DNA from: Cinnamomum chago
Lineage: Eukaryota > Streptophyta > Magnoliopsida > Laurales > Lauraceae
DNA length: 64,000 bases
Direction: 5' to 3'
Assembly: GCA_038049695.1 (NCBI GenBank)
Contig: CP142455.1
Span: 20,559,501-20,623,500, forward strand
The first letter of the stretch is position 1. Every line of letters starts with the position of its first letter. The position numbers and the translations under genes are program-made. Positions 61,701 through 64,000 of the stretch are shown here, one piece after another. Under the pieces are notes generated by a model, which was given only the letters and a program-made list of their open reading frames with translations, had not been told where the DNA came from and did not search any database.

Positions 61701-63665
61701 CACAACTTGAGAGCAAAACAGTCATGTCTAGAAGTAGAAAGGCTTTCATGCGGTGAGAAAATGGTTGAGTTAGTTGATCAAAAGATGTTGGAGAGTGGCT
61801 TTGTTCCAAAATCTGGAGCTGAATCGAAAATTGGAGCTAAAGAAGAGAAGCATCTTTTTCCAAGCATGTTTAAGATGGGTGATCTTAACCTTTTGGATGT
61901 TTCTGACATTGCTCAGAGTTCTGATGATATTATTCAGGATCATGTTTCTTCTACCCCCTCCACTTCAGGAGTTGAAAAAGAGGCAGCCAGGGATGTTGAC
62001 TTGTTGATGATAAGTAATAGTCTAAGTGATTATGATGACTACAGCAGACTTGTGAGTGATGCTAACGAGGCTACAAGAGTAAATGTGGCAAACGATTTTC
62101 TGAAAGAAAAAGCATTTGACACTACAGGACACAAGTGAGTTTCTCTTCTCTGTCCAAAATATTTCATTGCCTTTATTTATTCTTTATTTTTCGTATAAAT
62201 TTTTTTTGTCACTATAGGGCAGAAGTGATGTTCTTTTCTCTGTCCAAATTATTTCCTCGCTTTATTTAGTCTTTGCTCTTCAGATACACAATTTCACCTA
62301 CTAAATACAAACACATGTGTTTTTTTTTTTAATAAAATTATCATGTTTATAGATGTGCTCCGAGTGATATGATTTCATATGCCGAAGAAACTATTGCGGT
62401 GTGCCAATTGCAGCCATAGGAGTTAATCCCTGAATTCTGGTAGCTGCAAGCATTTGGTTGAATGGCTTATTGTTTCCTTCTAAACCTAAGAATGTTTCCA
62501 ATGCAGGACTGAAACAATGTATTCGAGCGTAGAACACTTTCTGAATCACACGGACAATTCTGTTGATCTTCCTGATGTTCAGGATGCTTGTGATAGTGCA
62601 ATTTCCCGGCTACTTGGGACCGACATGTCGAATTGTTCATCAGTATCCACCGACATTGATGACTTGCATTCTCAAATATCTCTTCATGGTCAAGGGGTAC
62701 CACTTCTCTCTTGTAGTCAAATATCTCTTCATGGTCATAAAATTAATGATTTTTATAGCGATACGATCACTCACTCTCATATCTGTTCTTTTCTTTGTTT
62801 CAATGTGTTATTAGCTGCTTTCTAGTGATACTGTAGATGAAACTGATTATTGGTTTTTGTTTCAGGGGATTCCAGTTGTTGATGATCCAATCTATCTTTC
62901 ATTTGGAGATATACCAATAAGTATGTCTATTTGGTTGAATGGAACTATTAGTCTTCTTTTTTCAAACAAATATGTATATATATACAAGCTCTACTGAATC
63001 ATCGGGCTAGTTGAATTTACTAACAACGTCCATTTATTTGCTTCAATTTATTTTAAGTCATTAGTGTCAGCCTTATGCCTTTAGCTTATTTTTGGAGAAT
63101 TAATAGCTCCACATCCATCATAATTTCTTAACTCGAGGGGATTCTTGAGTCTTGGGGTTGTGAACTTGTGATTCAGCAAAGTTAACCCGCAACTGAGTCT
63201 ACATAACTGACTTATACTAACTCATGCAACATTTTAGTTCAACCAGGATGTAGCCTTGATTTTGATTTGTGGCTTTGGAATTGAAAATTATTTGTAAAGA
63301 ATTGTTTTTTCATTTACAAAGAAGCTGTGAATTGCTATCTTGACGTCCTGTTGAAGTGTTGAGTCTCCTATGTTCTACCAAATTCCAAATATAAGCCAAT
63401 CCCAATTTTGGAAATTACTCTTTTCCCTTGTCATGAAAGTCCCCTTGATTTGATTGTTTAATCGCTTAACATTTGGATAGATTCACCTGAAATCTGTTAT
63501 AATTTTGTTGCATTGCATGCATTGCTCATCATTTTATGCTCTGAAGTCCTTATATTTTCCAAAAAAGAAAAATAAAAAGAAAAATCTAAAGTGCTTTCTA
63601 ATTTGCTTTTAGGTTTTCTGGGAGTCTGGGACCCGCCTACTCAGGACTATGGAAAGCCTTTCTGA
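58707..63665 (+). CDS. Plant protein of unknown function with six 109-residue tandem repeats
   Basis: The exons are 58707-62134, 62507-62696, 62866-62920 and 63613-63665. All are GT-AG and in phase, giving 1241 residues and TGA at 63663-63665. The first donor (AA then GTGAGT) removes a TGA that would otherwise end the large exon at 62138. The N-terminus has a basic, glycine-rich start and a block that looks conserved (DVFMEAGRLAAEYLVSKRLL, then PPNLLPGKWQ, residues about 62-92). An arginine-rich stretch RGKRRMRSYRG follows near 153. Residues 367-985 are six tandem units. The acidic C-terminus ends PISFLGVWDPPTQDYGKPF. There is no signal peptide or membrane segment; the composition (S, D, E, K, R) suggests a disordered, probably nuclear protein. 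I do not recognise a named family, and the function is unknown. Confidence -1.
59805..61661 (+). repeat. In-frame tandem repeat array, 327-bp unit
   Basis: Unit starts are 59805, 60132, 60459, 60681, 61008 and 61335, ending at 61661. Five units are exactly 327 bp (109 residues). The third is 222 bp, lacking 35 residues in frame. Each unit has S-x-S-K-x-P-x-E-E-D-S, S-D-x-S-R-V, S-L-D-E, F-S-D-x-S-S, the core D-G-P-P-G-F-V-x-C-K-S-x-V-L, then H-V-G and a proline-terminated end. Confidence -1.
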
Positions 63666-64000
63666 ACCATTTTGGTTACTGTTGCATCGTCGAGAAGTAG
63701 TTTTTTTTGTATCTAGCCTGGGAAGTCTTGGTCTATACGGTATGTCAGTTTCTAATTGTTAAAGTTGGTGTCACAAATCTTCAATATCTGATTACCATTT
63801 GTACACTATTCTAATGGATGAAGCTTCTTCCCATTCTAAATCTGCTGTTCTGCAATTCATAATTTAGCAGTCTCTTAAGCACTTGGTTCTCTGGTTTGCC
63901 TTTTATTTCTTACAAAAAGCTTGTGTTGCATAAAATAGAATGAACTTTTTATTGATGGCAAGTAGGGGTGGCACATCCTGACCCTACCTGCTAATTCGGC

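Noticed and set aside
58984-61710. Several ORFs of 60-113 codons in other frames
   Set aside because: Alternative-frame shadows of the large tandem-repeat coding exon; they recur because the exon itself is repetitive.

Overview
The window is plant nuclear DNA: AT-rich, intron-rich, with kilobase-long introns packed with transposon remains and spliced genes that read cleanly by hand. The protein families and large introns fit an angiosperm, perhaps a magnoliid or another lineage with long introns; that lineage guess is inference only. No rRNA, tRNA, CRISPR or organellar segment was seen.

Three host genes are supported. (1) Positions 5691-7900, minus strand: the 5' end of a group I WRKY transcription factor (WRKY2/20-like), with two coding exons. 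The WRKY domains must lie beyond the left edge, so the next intron is over 5.6 kb. (2) Positions 12219-44701, minus strand: a complete chloride channel/transporter gene of the Golgi CLC-f type. Nine exons join in perfect phase to give a 740-residue protein spread over 32.5 kb. (3) Positions 58707-63665, plus strand: a complete four-exon gene for a 1241-residue plant protein of unknown function. It carries six tandem 109-residue repeats, one of them internally deleted.

The rest is intron and intergenic DNA. Intron 3 of CLC-f is about 16 kb. It holds a layered insertion: a Copia LTR retrotransposon (26695-31227, 319-bp LTRs, TSD TATAG, integrase core deleted) inside a LINE, which itself appears to interrupt a hAT-associated repeat. 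A Ty3/Gypsy relic, a hAT transposase remnant and two copies of a 'tagcgg' MITE family lie in the same intron. Other introns hold LINE tails and further MITEs.

The 13-kb spacer between the divergently transcribed CLC-f and repeat-protein genes has no gene I can support. It contains several local repeat systems: a degenerate array at 46.1-46.9 kb, palindrome-bearing repeats at 48.1-48.4 kb, a GC-rich hairpin at 50.0 kb, and duplications at 55-56.7 kb. I found no gene cluster or operon-like system. The most unusual items are the tandem-repeat protein and the nested-transposon intron.
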